Source: Jeotgalibacillus aurantiacus
Lineage (GTDB): Bacteria > Bacillota > Bacilli > Bacillales > Jeotgalibacillaceae
Assembly: GCF_020595125.1 (NCBI RefSeq)
Contig: NZ_JACNMS010000009.1
Location: forward strand, 1-38,325
Direction of reading: 5' to 3'
Length of the DNA: 38,325 bases
In this document: positions 1-7,437 of the stretch, piece by piece
Layout: every line of letters begins with the position of its first letter
Numbering within the stretch: position 1 is the first letter of the stretch
Position numbers and translations under genes: made by a program
Notes under the pieces: model-generated
Told to the model about the DNA's origin: nothing
The model's database searches: none
The model's input: the letters and a program-made list of their open reading frames with translations, nothing else

Positions 1-177
1 GCTTCCACTTTTCTTGATCCAGTTCCAGCAGGCAGGGACTAGCAAACTTCCCGTCCTCTCGTTCGATAAGTCAACATCAGCTCACTCCGTTCGCTGTGTT
101 TCCTTTATCTTCGTCGAGTCCGGTCCAGTTTGTACGTCCCTAAACGCCTGCTTCCACTTTTCTTGATGTCCAGTTCC

Positions 178-278
178 AGCGCCTAGCCCCTCGAGGTCAT
201 AAGTCAAAGATGAACGAGGGTGAAGGGCAACCCTCTTTTCATCTTCGCCTTATGCTTGTCGGGGCTGAACGAGGCGCT
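178..278. repeat. B-module hairpin, copy 1
   Basis: A 101-bp imperfect palindrome bounded by AGCGCCT and AGGCGCT, with inner pairings GCCCC/GGGGC, CATAAG/CTTATG, AAGATGAA/TTCATCTT and GAGGG/CCCTC. Equivalent copies of the same length lie at 603-703 and 3898-3998. Confidence 0.75.
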
Positions 279-602
279 TCCACTTTTCTTGATGTCTAGT
301 TCCAGCTCACAGAGGCTAGTGCGCTTCCCTCAGCTCATTTCGATAAGTCAACATCGGATTGCTCCGCTCTCCGTGTTTCCTTTATCTTAATCGCTTCAGT
401 CCACCGCATACGCCTCTAAACGTTCGCTTCCACTTTTCTTGATCCAGTTCCAGCAGGCAGGGACTAGCAAACTTCCCGTCCTCTCGTTCGATAAGTCAAC
501 ATCAGCTCACTCCGTTCGCTGTGTTTCCTTTATCTTCGTCGAGTCCGGTCCAGTTTGTACGTCCCTAAACGCCTGCTTCCACTTTTCTTGATGTCCAGTT
601 CC

Positions 603-703
603 AGCGCCTAGCCCCTCGAGGTCATAAGTCAAAGATGAACGAGGGTGAAGGGCAACCCTCTTTTCATCTTCGCCTTATGCTTGTCGGGGCTGAACGAGGC
701 GCT
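603..703. repeat. B-module hairpin, copy 2
   Basis: Identical by eye to the 178-278 hairpin. It ends about 20 bp before the extended -10 element of the ispE promoter. Confidence 0.75.
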
Positions 704-730
704 TCCACTTTTCTTCTTTTATGCTACAAT
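702..730 (+). promoter_or_regulatory. Putative sigma-A promoter of ispE, extended -10
   Basis: TACAAT at 725-730 is preceded by TG at 722-723, giving an extended -10. The 17-bp-spaced -35 position (CTTCCA, 702-707) is only a half match and lies in the last repeat segment, so promoter activity would rest on the extended -10. Confidence 0.5.
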
Positions 731-771
731 AATTTCAATGACTTGAGGGAAGATTGAGGTGTGGGTTATTT

Positions 772-1638
772 ATGATGATGGTGAAAGCACCGGCGAAGAT
801 TAATTTATCGCTTGATGTGCTGCATAAGAGGCCGGATGGGTTTCATGAGGTGGAGATGGTGATGACCACTGTGGATCTGGCTGATCGGATTGAGTTGCAT
901 GAAGTCAAGGGAAAGAGGATTCAGATCGTTTCGCATGACCGTTTCGTGCCGAGCGATCAGAGGAATTTGGCGTATAAGGCTGCTGAGAAGTTGCAGAAAA
1001 AGTATCAGGTGAATAAGGGTGTGGAAATTACGATCCATAAACAGATCCCGGTTGCGGCTGGTCTTGCAGGTGGCAGCAGTGATGCGGCTGCTACGCTGAA
1101 AGGATTGAATACGCTGTGGGATCTTGGACTGTCGGCTGATGAGCTTGCTGAGGTTGGAACGGAAATCGGCTCTGACGTTGCGTTCTGCATTTACGGGGGA
1201 ACAGCGCTTGCAACGGGGCGTGGAGAGAAGATTCAGGAGCTTCCGGCACCTCCGAAATGCTGGGTTGTATTAGCCAAGCCGTCTATCGGGGTTTCGACAG
1301 CGGATATTTATCAAAATTTAAAGCTTGATAAGGCAGATCATCCGGATACGCAGGCGATGGTTCAGGCGATTCATGATCAGGATTATGATGGCATCTGCCA
1401 AAACCTCGGTAATGCTTTGGAATCTGTTACCTTGAATTTGTATCCGGAGGTTAAACAGATTAAAGAACAAATGCATCGTTTTGGTGCAGATGCGGTGTTA
1501 ATGAGCGGGAGCGGTCCGACTGTCTTTGGGCTCGTTCAGTACGAATCCAAAGTGCATCGTGTGGTGAATGGGCTGCGCGGCTTTTGTGACCAGGTGTTCG
1601 CGGTCCGCATTTTAGGTGCGCGAGATCCCCTTGCTTAA
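772..1638 (+). CDS. ispE: 4-diphosphocytidyl-2-C-methyl-D-erythritol kinase
   Basis: Cytosolic GHMP-superfamily kinase that phosphorylates the 2-hydroxyl of CDP-methylerythritol with ATP, in the MEP pathway to isopentenyl diphosphate. The 288-residue product opens with [12 protein letters not shown] and has the glycine-rich ATP loop [15 protein letters not shown] near residue 90 and the C-terminal GHMP motif [10 protein letters not shown] near 250. An upstream TTG at 754 is in frame, but GAGGTG at 756-761 is the likely ribosome site and would overlap it. The ATG at 772 also matches the usual short N-terminus; ATGs at 775 and 778 cannot be excluded. It lies between the repeat array and purR, as in B. 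subtilis, where ispE also precedes purR. Confidence 0.95.
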   Translation: MMMVKAPAKINLSLDVLHKRPDGFHEVEMVMTTVDLADRIELHEVKGKRIQIVSHDRFVPSDQRNLAYKAAEKLQKKYQVNKGVEITIHKQIPVAAGLAGGSSDAAATLKGLNTLWDLGLSADELAEVGTEIGSDVAFCIYGGTALATGRGEKIQELPAPPKCWVVLAKPSIGVSTADIYQNLKLDKADHPDTQAMVQAIHDQDYDGICQNLGNALESVTLNLYPEVKQIKEQMHRFGADAVLMSGSGPTVFGLVQYESKVHRVVNGLRGFCDQVFAVRILGARDPLA

Positions 1639-1660
1639 AGACGGATAATAATGATATAGT
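1631..1660 (+). promoter_or_regulatory. Putative purR promoter
   Basis: TTGCTT (1631-1636), 18-bp spacer, TATAGT (1655-1660) with an upstream TG at 1652-1653. It overlaps the ispE stop codon. The -35 is weak. Confidence 0.4.
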
Positions 1661-1668
1661 TACAATAC

Positions 1669-1681
1669 ATTATTCGGGTTT
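1669..1681 (-). promoter_or_regulatory. Candidate PurBox (PurR operator)
   Basis: The minus strand reads AAACCCGAATAAT, which agrees with the B. subtilis PurBox core pattern AWWWCCGAACWWT at 11 of 13 positions. It sits just downstream of the predicted -10 and 18 bp before the purR start, where binding would block purR transcription. Only one convincing box is visible, whereas strong PurR sites usually have two. Confidence 0.45.
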
Positions 1682-1699
1682 AGGAGGCTACGCACCGGC

Positions 1700-2536
1700 A
1701 TGAAGGTAAAACGCAGTGAACGCTTGATCGATATGACACATTATTTAACGGAACATCCACGTGAGCTCGTATCTCTGACTTTTTTTGCAGATCGCTATTC
1801 ATCTGCGAAGTCATCTATCAGTGAAGATTTGGTTATTGTTAAGGAAACGTTTGAAGCAAGAGGGATTGGTTCATTACAGACTGTTCCTGGTGCAGCGGGA
1901 GGAGTCCGTTTTGTTCCGGGTATTCGCCGCGATCAGGCTGAAAAGGCCATCAGCATTCTTGCATCCAACGTCTCTGCCTCTGACCGTCTGCTGCCTGGGG
2001 GATACTTGTTTATGACAGATATTCTCGGTGATATTCACTTAATGAATCATGTCGGCAAGCTGTTTGCCGGTGCATTTGCCAATGAGAAAATTGATCTGGT
2101 CATGACGGTTGCGACCAAAGGAATCGGCATTGCGCACGCAGTAGCCCGATATCTTGGTGTACCTGTTGTTGTAGCCAGACGTGACAGCAAAGTAACTGAA
2201 GGCTCGACGGTCAGCATTAACTATGTGTCCGGTTCATCTAAACGAATTCAGACGATGGTTTTATCTAAACGCAGTGTGAAACAGGGTGCGCGCGTTCTCA
2301 TTGTCGACGACTTTATGAAAGCCGGTGGAACGGCAGCGGGCATGAAGAACCTGCTGGAGGAATTTTCTGCAACCGTTGCCGGAATCGGAATTTTTGTTGA
2401 ATCAGAGCACAATGAAGAAAAACTGGTGGACGATTATATTTCGTTACTCCGTTTGACGGAAGTGGATGAAAAGGGCAAGTCCATCAAAATCGAGCCGGGC
2501 AATTATTTTGACCGTGTTCAGTCATTTTTAAAGTAG
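1700..2536 (+). CDS. purR: Purine operon repressor PurR
   Basis: DNA-binding repressor of purine synthesis genes whose operator binding is antagonised by PRPP. The 278-residue product has the expected two parts: a winged-helix N-terminus (about 1-75, including [13 protein letters not shown]) and a phosphoribosyltransferase-like domain with the PRPP loop [13 protein letters not shown] near residue 200 and [16 protein letters not shown] near 170. The ATG follows AGGAGG (1682-1687) at a rather long spacing of 12. Family knowledge says the fold is a phosphoribosyltransferase without catalytic activity. A PurBox-like site directly upstream suggests autoregulation. It is followed 19 bp later by ridA, the usual partner. 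Confidence 0.95.
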   Translation: MKVKRSERLIDMTHYLTEHPRELVSLTFFADRYSSAKSSISEDLVIVKETFEARGIGSLQTVPGAAGGVRFVPGIRRDQAEKAISILASNVSASDRLLPGGYLFMTDILGDIHLMNHVGKLFAGAFANEKIDLVMTVATKGIGIAHAVARYLGVPVVVARRDSKVTEGSTVSINYVSGSSKRIQTMVLSKRSVKQGARVLIVDDFMKAGGTAAGMKNLLEEFSATVAGIGIFVESEHNEEKLVDDYISLLRLTEVDEKGKSIKIEPGNYFDRVQSFLK

Positions 2537-2555
2537 CCTTAAGGAGGAGATCTTT

Positions 2556-2930
2556 TTGAGAACGATACAAACAAATGAAGCACCACAGGCGATTGGACCT
2601 TACTCACAGGGAGTCATCGTCAATAATATGTTTTACAGTTCAGGTCAGATTCCGCTAACACCAGAGGGCGTTTTAGTAGAAGGCAGTATTGAAGAGCAGA
2701 CGCATCAGGTATTTAAAAACCTTCAGGCTGTCCTGAAGGAAGCCGGCGCGTCACTTGATACGGTCGTGAAAGTCATGGTTTTCCTTGATGATCTAAATGA
2801 TTTTGAAGCGGTTAACGCGATTTACGGTGACTATTTCGGGGATCACCGCCCGGCACGTTCATGTGTAGAAGTATCAAAGCTTCCAAAAGGTGCTGGCGTA
2901 GAAATTGAAGTTATTGCACTCGTAAAATAA
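2556..2930 (+). CDS. ridA: RidA family 2-iminobutanoate/2-iminopropanoate deaminase
   Basis: Small cytosolic enzyme (YabJ in B. subtilis) that hydrolyses reactive enamine/imine intermediates released by PLP-dependent dehydratases. The 124-residue product is full length for the family. It carries the N-terminal IGPYSQG segment, YSSGQIPL near residue 30 and the C-terminal [21 protein letters not shown], which contains the conserved arginine that binds the substrate carboxylate. The start is TTG at 2556, supported by AAGGAGGAGA ten bases upstream. It lies 19 bp after purR and is probably co-transcribed with it. A very long hairpin follows and separates it from spoVG. Confidence 0.95.
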   Translation: MRTIQTNEAPQAIGPYSQGVIVNNMFYSSGQIPLTPEGVLVEGSIEEQTHQVFKNLQAVLKEAGASLDTVVKVMVFLDDLNDFEAVNAIYGDYFGDHRPARSCVEVSKLPKGAGVEIEVIALVK

Positions 2931-2936
2931 ATGATG

Positions 2937-3013
2937 AGAAAAGCTTTTTCTTTAGAAGGATGACCGTGTTGTGACATCGTTATTCCTTTGAAAAGAAAAA
3001 GCTTTTCTTTTTT
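2937..3013 (+). terminator. Long-stem terminator after ridA
   Basis: AGAAAAGCTTTTTCTTT (2937-2953) is the exact reverse complement of 2992-3008, and the distal arm runs into six Ts (3008-3013). The 38-nt interior can partly pair as well (AAGGA with TCCTT). Confidence 0.75.
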
Positions 3014-3055
3014 GGAAAAAAATCTGAAATTTTTTATGACTATTTTCACTTTTGT

Positions 3056-3085
3056 GTAGGAATTCAGGTCCTCAATGAAGAAAGT
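3056..3085 (+). promoter_or_regulatory. Putative sigma-H promoter of spoVG
   Basis: GTAGGAATT at 3056-3064 matches the sigma-H -35 consensus RNAGGAWWW fully. After 12 bp comes GAAGAAAGT (3077-3085), a near match to RNNGAATWW. The upstream stretch 3012-3050 is A/T-rich, as at B. subtilis spoVG, where AbrB binds. spoVG is a classic sigma-H gene, so context and sequence agree. Confidence 0.65.
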
Positions 3086-3125
3086 ATAAGGTGGGAAAAT
3101 TGAAATGGGGAAGGTGGTGAAGGAA

Positions 3126-3419
3126 ATGGAAGTAACAGATGTGAGATTACGGCGCGTGAGCACAGATGGCAGAATGCGTGCAATCGCTTCCATCACATTG
3201 AACGGAGTCTTTGTTGTTCACGATATTCGCGTCATTGACGGCAATAACGGATTATTTGTTGCGATGCCAAGTAAGCGGACACCTGACGGGGAGTTCCGCG
3301 ATATCGCGCATCCAATCAATTCAGAAATGCGGGAAATGATCCAAGGATCGGTGCTGGCTGAATACCATCGTGCAGACGAAGCGCCTGAATCACAACAATA
3401 TGAAGAAGCAGGTGCGTAA
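3126..3419 (+). CDS. spoVG: Septation/sporulation regulator SpoVG
   Basis: Small DNA/RNA-binding regulator that in Bacillus affects asymmetric septation and, in related Firmicutes, many other genes. The 97-residue product begins [11 protein letters not shown] and contains the near-invariant core [20 protein letters not shown] followed by [17 protein letters not shown]. The tail after residue 80 is acidic and variable. An in-frame ATG seven codons upstream (3105) exists, but AAGGTGGTGA at 3111-3120 is correctly placed for 3126, and that start restores the family length. It has its own sigma-H type promoter and a strong hairpin after it, so it is probably monocistronic. Confidence 0.95.
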   Translation: MEVTDVRLRRVSTDGRMRAIASITLNGVFVVHDIRVIDGNNGLFVAMPSKRTPDGEFRDIAHPINSEMREMIQGSVLAEYHRADEAPESQQYEEAGA

Positions 3420-3441
3420 TATACATATCCTGCACCCACCG

Positions 3442-3475
3442 AACCTGGCTGCCGCATTTTCAGCCGGGTTTATTT
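3442..3475 (+). terminator. spoVG terminator
   Basis: AACCTGGCTG (3442-3451) pairs with CAGCCGGGTT (3461-3470) over 10 bp with one T-G wobble. The tract after it is a poor TATTT. Confidence 0.6.
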
Positions 3476-3522
3476 GTGTGCACATAAGGGCGGGTCTCAG
3501 TTGGTTAAAGGCATGAAGAGCC

Positions 3523-3545
3523 CCCGGTCTGCGCCGGGATTTTTT
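3523..3545 (+). terminator. Second intrinsic terminator downstream of spoVG
   Basis: CCCGG (3523-3527) and CCGGG (3534-3538) form a short stem, followed by A and six Ts (3540-3545). No gene lies between it and the first terminator, so it may be a backup stop or the relic of a lost gene. Confidence 0.55.
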
Positions 3546-3547
3546 GT

Positions 3548-3667
3548 GAGAGTGGTTGAATAAGGGCTGAGAGTAGTTAAATAATGGTCGAAAGTGGTCA
3601 AATAAGTGCAAAGAGTGGTCGAATAACCCGAAAGAGTAGTTAAATAACCCGGATAAGTTGCTAAATG
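3548..3667. repeat. Degenerate 21-bp tandem repeat, about 5.5 units
   Basis: Units start at 3548, 3569, 3590, 3611, 3632 and (partial) 3653, all exactly 21 bp apart. The shared core is approximately RAGAGTGGTYRAATAA, with the last four to six bases variable. The minus-strand reading frames through it are low-complexity heptad repeats without start signals and are not taken as genes. The array runs directly into the repeat modules. Confidence 0.8.
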
Positions 3668-4010
3668 CCGTGTTTCCTTTATCTTAATCGCTTCAGTCCA
3701 CCGCATACGCCGCTAAACGCGAACTTCCACCTTTCTTTGTCCAGCTCCACCGGGCAGGGACTAGCAAACTTCCCGTCCTCTCGTTCGATAAGTCAACATC
3801 AGCTCACTTCGTTCGCTGTGTTTCCTTTATCTTCGTCGGGGCCAGTCCAGTTTGTACGTCCCTAAACGCCTGCCTCCACCTTTCTTGATCCGGTTCCGGC
3901 GCCTAGCCCCTCGAGGTCATAAGTCAAAAATGAACGAGGGTAAAGGGCAACCCTCTTTTCATTTTCGCCTTATGCTTGTCGGGGCTGAGCAAGGCGCCTA
4001 CACCTTTCTT
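3668..4010. repeat. Second copy of repeat modules (partial C, A, B)
   Basis: Positions 3668-3721 match the 3' third of module C, 3722-3872 match module A and 3873-4010 contain module B, in the same order and orientation as the array at 276-715. It has point differences, such as CTTCCACCTTTC for CTTCCACTTTTC. It ends just before the glmU leader. No ORF in it is credible. Confidence 0.85.
3898..3998. repeat. B-module hairpin, copy 3, with compensatory change
   Basis: Same 101-bp palindrome as 178-278. The base pair G209-C243 of copy 1 is A3929-T3963 here, so pairing is kept. Confidence 0.75.
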
Positions 4011-4053
4011 TGTTACAATAGAATGACAGATTACTCTGAAATCGGGAGTTTCC

Positions 4054-4082
4054 TTGAAATGCAAGTGTTTTTGTAATATATT
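4054..4082 (+). promoter_or_regulatory. Putative sigma-A promoter of glmU
   Basis: TTGAAA (4054-4059), exact 17-bp spacer, TATATT (4077-4082). The start codon is 34 bp downstream. A second candidate, TGTTACAAT, lies at 4011-4019 against the repeat module but has no -35. Confidence 0.65.
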
Positions 4083-4115
4083 CGAGAGTGAAAAATGTTG
4101 ACTGGAGGACCGGGA

Positions 4116-5489
4116 ATGTCGAATCGATATGCGGTTATTTTAGCTGCGGGTCAGGGGACGCGCATGAAATCTAAATTATATAAAGTACTTCATCCAGTTT
4201 GCGGAAAGCCGATGGTTGAGCATGTGCTGGACCAGGTGAAAGCTGCAGAAATGAGTGAAGTGGTTACGGTTGTTGGTCATGGTGCTGAACTTGTTCAGTC
4301 AAAGCTTGAAGGTCGTTCAGAGTTTGTTCTTCAAAAAGAGCAGCTAGGGACTGCGCATGCTGTGATGCAGGCAAAGGATCGTCTTCACGACAAGGATGGT
4401 ATTACGCTTGTTGTTTGTGGTGATACACCGCTGATTACAGCTGAAACCATGTCATCACTCATTCAGCATCATGAGGAACAACAGGCAAAGGCAACGATCC
4501 TGACAGCGCATGAAGAAGATCCAACGGGTTATGGCCGGATCATCCGCGATGAAACCGGTCTTGTAAAACGAATTGTTGAACATAAAGATGCAAGTGAAGA
4601 AGAACGTGCGGTTCAGGAGGTTAATACAGGTACATACTGTTTTGACAATCGTGCGTTATTTGAAGCGCTTGAAAAGGTCGGGAATGATAACGTTCAGGGA
4701 GAATATTATCTGCCTGATGTGATCGAAATTCTTCAGACTGAAGGAGAGACAGTGGCGGCTTACCAGACTGCTTCTTCAGATGAAACCCTCGGTGTAAATG
4801 ATCGCGTTGCTTTAGCGCGTGCTGAAAAGCTCATGCAGGCAAGAATCAATGAAAAGCATATGAGAAACGGGGTCACATTTATCGATCCTGCTTCCACTTA
4901 TATCGGGAGTGAAGCTGTCATCGGCCGCGATACGATTGTTTATCCCGGAACGGTGATCGAGGGAGCAACCGTCATTGGCGAGGATTGCATAATCGGTCCA
5001 AACACTGAAATTAAAAACAGCACGATTGCAGATCAGACCGTGATCAAGCAGTCGGTTGTACATGACAGTGAAGTCGGATCCCATGTTGCGATTGGGCCGT
5101 TTGCTCACATCCGTCCGCAGTCTGCGATTTCAGATGAAGTGAAGATTGGAAACTTCGTTGAAATTAAAAAGACGCAGTTTGGCAAAGGAAGCAAGGCGTC
5201 TCACCTCAGCTATATCGGCGATGCTGAAGTGGGTGCCGGCGTGAATCTCGGCTGTGGTTCTATCACGGTTAACTACGACGGTAAAAACAAGCATCTGACA
5301 AAGATTGAAGATGATGCTTTTATCGGCTGTAATTCAAACCTGATTGCACCTGTCACGATTGGAAAAGGCGCTTATGTTGCTGCCGGTTCTACGATTAATA
5401 AGGATGTGCCGGGAGAGGCGTTATCCATTGCCCGGGCACGTCAGGAAAATAAAGAAGGCTACGCACGCAAGATTCACACTAAAAATTAA
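4116..5489 (+). CDS. glmU: Bifunctional UDP-N-acetylglucosamine pyrophosphorylase / glucosamine-1-phosphate N-acetyltransferase
   Basis: Cytosolic enzyme that acetylates glucosamine-1-phosphate and then uridylylates it to UDP-GlcNAc for peptidoglycan and teichoic acids. The 457-residue protein has an N-terminal nucleotidyltransferase (1-230) with [19 protein letters not shown] and an EVNTGTYC segment. The C-terminal left-handed beta-helix (from about 250) has hexapeptides such as [17 protein letters not shown] includes the predicted catalytic His363. An in-frame upstream ATG at 4095 is less likely, because GGAGG at 4104-4108 is seven bases before 4116. prs follows after 12 bp and is likely in the same transcript, an arrangement shared with B. 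subtilis. Confidence 0.96.
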   Translation: MSNRYAVILAAGQGTRMKSKLYKVLHPVCGKPMVEHVLDQVKAAEMSEVVTVVGHGAELVQSKLEGRSEFVLQKEQLGTAHAVMQAKDRLHDKDGITLVVCGDTPLITAETMSSLIQHHEEQQAKATILTAHEEDPTGYGRIIRDETGLVKRIVEHKDASEEERAVQEVNTGTYCFDNRALFEALEKVGNDNVQGEYYLPDVIEILQTEGETVAAYQTASSDETLGVNDRVALARAEKLMQARINEKHMRNGVTFIDPASTYIGSEAVIGRDTIVYPGTVIEGATVIGEDCIIGPNTEIKNSTIADQTVIKQSVVHDSEVGSHVAIGPFAHIRPQSAISDEVKIGNFVEIKKTQFGKGSKASHLSYIGDAEVGAGVNLGCGSITVNYDGKNKHLTKIEDDAFIGCNSNLIAPVTIGKGAYVAAGSTINKDVPGEALSIARARQENKEGYARKIHTKN

Positions 5490-5501
5490 TTGGAGGCTAC
5501 C

Positions 5502-6461
5502 ATGTCTACAGAATATGCCAATTCGAAATTAAAAATCTTTTCCCTGAACTCAAATCACGAACTAGCAAAGGATATTGCTGAAGCGGTAGGACTGAAGCTT
5601 GGGAAATGTTCAGTTACACGATTCAGTGACGGTGAGATTCAAATCAACATCGAAGAAAGTATCCGTGGTTGTGATGTATTCGTTGTCCAGTCAACTTCAA
5701 GTCCGGTGAATGAAAACTTAATGGAGCTTCTGATCATGGTTGATGCACTGAAGCGTGCATCTGCAAAAACAATTAACATTGTGATGCCTTATTACGGATA
5801 TGCACGTCAGGACCGAAAAGCGCGTGCCCGTGAACCAATTACAGCAAAGCTGATTGCGAATCTTCTTGAAACAGCGGGTGCAACACGCGTCATTACGCTT
5901 GATCTTCATGCACCGCAAATTCAGGGATTCTTTGATATCCTGATTGACCACCTGCGTGGTGTACCGATTATTGCTGAATACTTCCTTGAGAAGAACTTCA
6001 ACCCGGAAGAAATCGTCATTGTATCTCCGGACCACGGTGGCGTAACGCGTACGAGAAAGCTTGCAGAACGCTTAAAGGCACCGATTGCGATTATTGATAA
6101 GCGCCGTCCAAAGCCGAACGTGGCTGAAGTGATGAACATTGTCGGTAACGTTGAAGGTAAAATCGCGATTCTGATTGACGATATTATCGATACAGCCGGA
6201 ACAATTACGCTTGCAGCTAATGCCCTGATCGAAAGCGGTGCGAAGGAAGTGTACGCTAGCTGTACGCACCCTGTACTGTCAGGACCGGCGATGGAGCGCA
6301 TTAATGAATCTGCGATTAAAGAGCTTGTCGTGACAAACTCAATTGCATTAACACCAGAAAAAAAAGGCGGAAAAATTGTCGAGCTTTCTGTAGCAAGCCT
6401 TCTTGCAGAAGCGATTATCCGTGTGTACGAAGAACAGTCTGTCAGCATGCTGTTTGATTAA
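5502..6461 (+). CDS. prs: Ribose-phosphate pyrophosphokinase
   Basis: Makes PRPP from ribose-5-phosphate and ATP, feeding purine, pyrimidine, His and Trp synthesis. The product, also the effector of PurR, links this gene to purR nearby. The 319-residue protein has [16 protein letters not shown] near residue 40, the ATP-binding [10 protein letters not shown] near 100, catalytic-loop [18 protein letters not shown] near 175 and the PRPP loop [13 protein letters not shown] near 225. Start at 5502: GGAGG (5492-5496) is suitably placed, whereas the in-frame ATG at 5490 would overlap the ribosome site. A clear terminator follows. Confidence 0.96.
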   Translation: MSTEYANSKLKIFSLNSNHELAKDIAEAVGLKLGKCSVTRFSDGEIQINIEESIRGCDVFVVQSTSSPVNENLMELLIMVDALKRASAKTINIVMPYYGYARQDRKARAREPITAKLIANLLETAGATRVITLDLHAPQIQGFFDILIDHLRGVPIIAEYFLEKNFNPEEIVIVSPDHGGVTRTRKLAERLKAPIAIIDKRRPKPNVAEVMNIVGNVEGKIAILIDDIIDTAGTITLAANALIESGAKEVYASCTHPVLSGPAMERINESAIKELVVTNSIALTPEKKGGKIVELSVASLLAEAIIRVYEEQSVSMLFD

Positions 6462-6470
6462 TCATATGAT

Positions 6471-6502
6471 GCCCGGTGCCTGATAATGGTACCGGGCTTT
6501 TT
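6471..6502 (+). terminator. prs terminator
   Basis: GCCCGGTGCC (6471-6480) pairs with GGTACCGGGC (6488-6497) with one mismatch, then five Ts. Confidence 0.85.
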
Positions 6503-6591
6503 CACACTTTTAAAAAGGAATTTTGTCATGAAAAACCTATTGGTAAATGAGTCTTATTTTCATTTTCCAAATAAAAAATCTCATGAAAAAC

Positions 6592-6616
6592 GTTTAATCC
6601 GGACAGCCAGGGGTAA
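6592..6616 (+). promoter_or_regulatory. Putative sigma-B promoter of ctc
   Basis: GTTTAA (6592-6597) and GGGTAA (6611-6616) with a 13-bp spacer fit the sigma-B pattern GTTTAA-N12-15-GGGTAT. ctc is the archetypal sigma-B gene of B. subtilis. Confidence 0.7.
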
Positions 6617-6668
6617 AACAGTTGTATGGAAAAATCCATCGAATATAACTTTTGGAAGGTGATTAGAC

Positions 6669-7346
6669 ATGAGTGCAGTATTAAAAGCAACGAAACGTGA
6701 AGGATTTAAAAACTCCGATTTAACAGCTCTTCGCAACGAGGGTAAGCTGCCCGCAGTTGTCTACGGCTATAAAGTTGATAATACACCGATTTCAGTAAGT
6801 GAAATTGATCTCGTAAAGACAATCCGCGAGGTAGGTCGTAACGGAATCATCGAACTTGATATTGAAGGCAAAAAGCAGAAGGTCGTATTAAGTGATTATC
6901 AGAGCGACTTCCTGAAGGATGAAATTATTCACGCTGACTTCCTGGCTGTTAATATGGCTGCGGAAATCGATGTGGATGTAACGGTTCATCTTGTTGGTGA
7001 AGCAGAAGGCGCGAAAGAAGGCGGCGTTGTGCAGACGATTCTGCATGAGCTTTCAATCTCAGCAAAACCAAACGATATTCCTGAATCATTTGAGGTTGAC
7101 GTAACGGAATTGAACATTGGAGATTCTTACACAGTAGAAGATCTTCGAAGCAAGTATTCAGTTACGATTAACCACGAAGATGACGAGACAATTGTATCTG
7201 TTCTGGCTCCTCGTACGGAAGAAGAAATTGAGGAAATGGAAGCTGAAGCAGGTGCCGGCGAAACAGGATCAGAGGATGAGGAAGGATCAGAAGAGCCTGC
7301 AGCTGAATCAGATGAAAACACAGAAGAAGAAACTGAAAAAGCATAA
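6669..7346 (+). CDS. ctc: 50S ribosomal protein L25, general stress form Ctc
   Basis: Binds 5S rRNA in the large subunit; in Bacillus it is the stress-induced, longer form of L25. The 225-residue protein has the L25 domain (about 1-90, including LPAVVYGYKVDNTPISV) and the TL5/Ctc C-terminal beta domain (about 95-185). It ends in a very acidic tail rich in Glu, Ser and Ala from about 185. The ATG is preceded by GGAAGGTGAT. A sigma-B-like promoter lies about 50 bp upstream and a terminator follows, so it is probably its own transcription unit. Confidence 0.93.
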   Translation: MSAVLKATKREGFKNSDLTALRNEGKLPAVVYGYKVDNTPISVSEIDLVKTIREVGRNGIIELDIEGKKQKVVLSDYQSDFLKDEIIHADFLAVNMAAEIDVDVTVHLVGEAEGAKEGGVVQTILHELSISAKPNDIPESFEVDVTELNIGDSYTVEDLRSKYSVTINHEDDETIVSVLAPRTEEEIEEMEAEAGAGETGSEDEEGSEEPAAESDENTEEETEKA

Positions 7347-7359
7347 GCTTTATAATAAT

Positions 7360-7393
7360 GGCGCGACCTTTCTTTTGGAGGTTGCGCCTTTTT
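7360..7393 (+). terminator. ctc terminator
   Basis: GGCGCGACCT (7360-7369) pairs with AGGTTGCGCC (7379-7388) with one G-T wobble, then five Ts. Confidence 0.85.
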
Positions 7394-7437
7394 CGTTTAA
7401 TATAGAGAAAGGAATGTGAAAACAGAGGTGTTATATA

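Larger units (their letters stand above)
1..715. repeat. Array of intergenic repeat modules A-B-C-A-B
   Basis: This gene-free stretch is built from modules that each open with the string GCTTCCACTTTTCTTGAT. Module A spans 1-149 and 426-574, module B 150-275 and 575-700, and module C 276-425. A and C are related to each other (shared GATAAGTCAACATC and GTGTTTCCTTTATCTT); B is a different sequence. Positions 1-290 and 426-715 read as an identical 290-bp direct repeat. Each module is an imperfect palindrome, for instance AGGGAC/GTCCCT in A and AGCGCCT/AGGCGCT in B. A diverged C-A-B copy lies at 3668-4010. I recognise the style as an abundant Bacillaceae intergenic hairpin repeat but cannot give a published name. 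No ORF here looks real. The array may extend left of the window. Confidence 0.85.

Noticed and set aside
1-715. CRISPR array
   Set aside because: The repeated units are long palindromic modules of about 125-150 bp with no regular short repeat and unique spacer pattern, and no cas genes are present.
3497-3706. Minus-strand frame with YLTTLSx-type heptads
   Set aside because: The same 21-bp effect. The frame runs through a plus-strand terminator and has no ribosome site.
3665-4076. Plus-strand open frames of 66-74 codons across the second repeat block
   Set aside because: They lie entirely in the hairpin repeat modules and have no ribosome sites or family resemblance. Their openness follows from the repeat sequence.
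5718-6448. Long minus-strand frames opposite prs
   Set aside because: They are codon-bias shadows of prs, with no independent signals.
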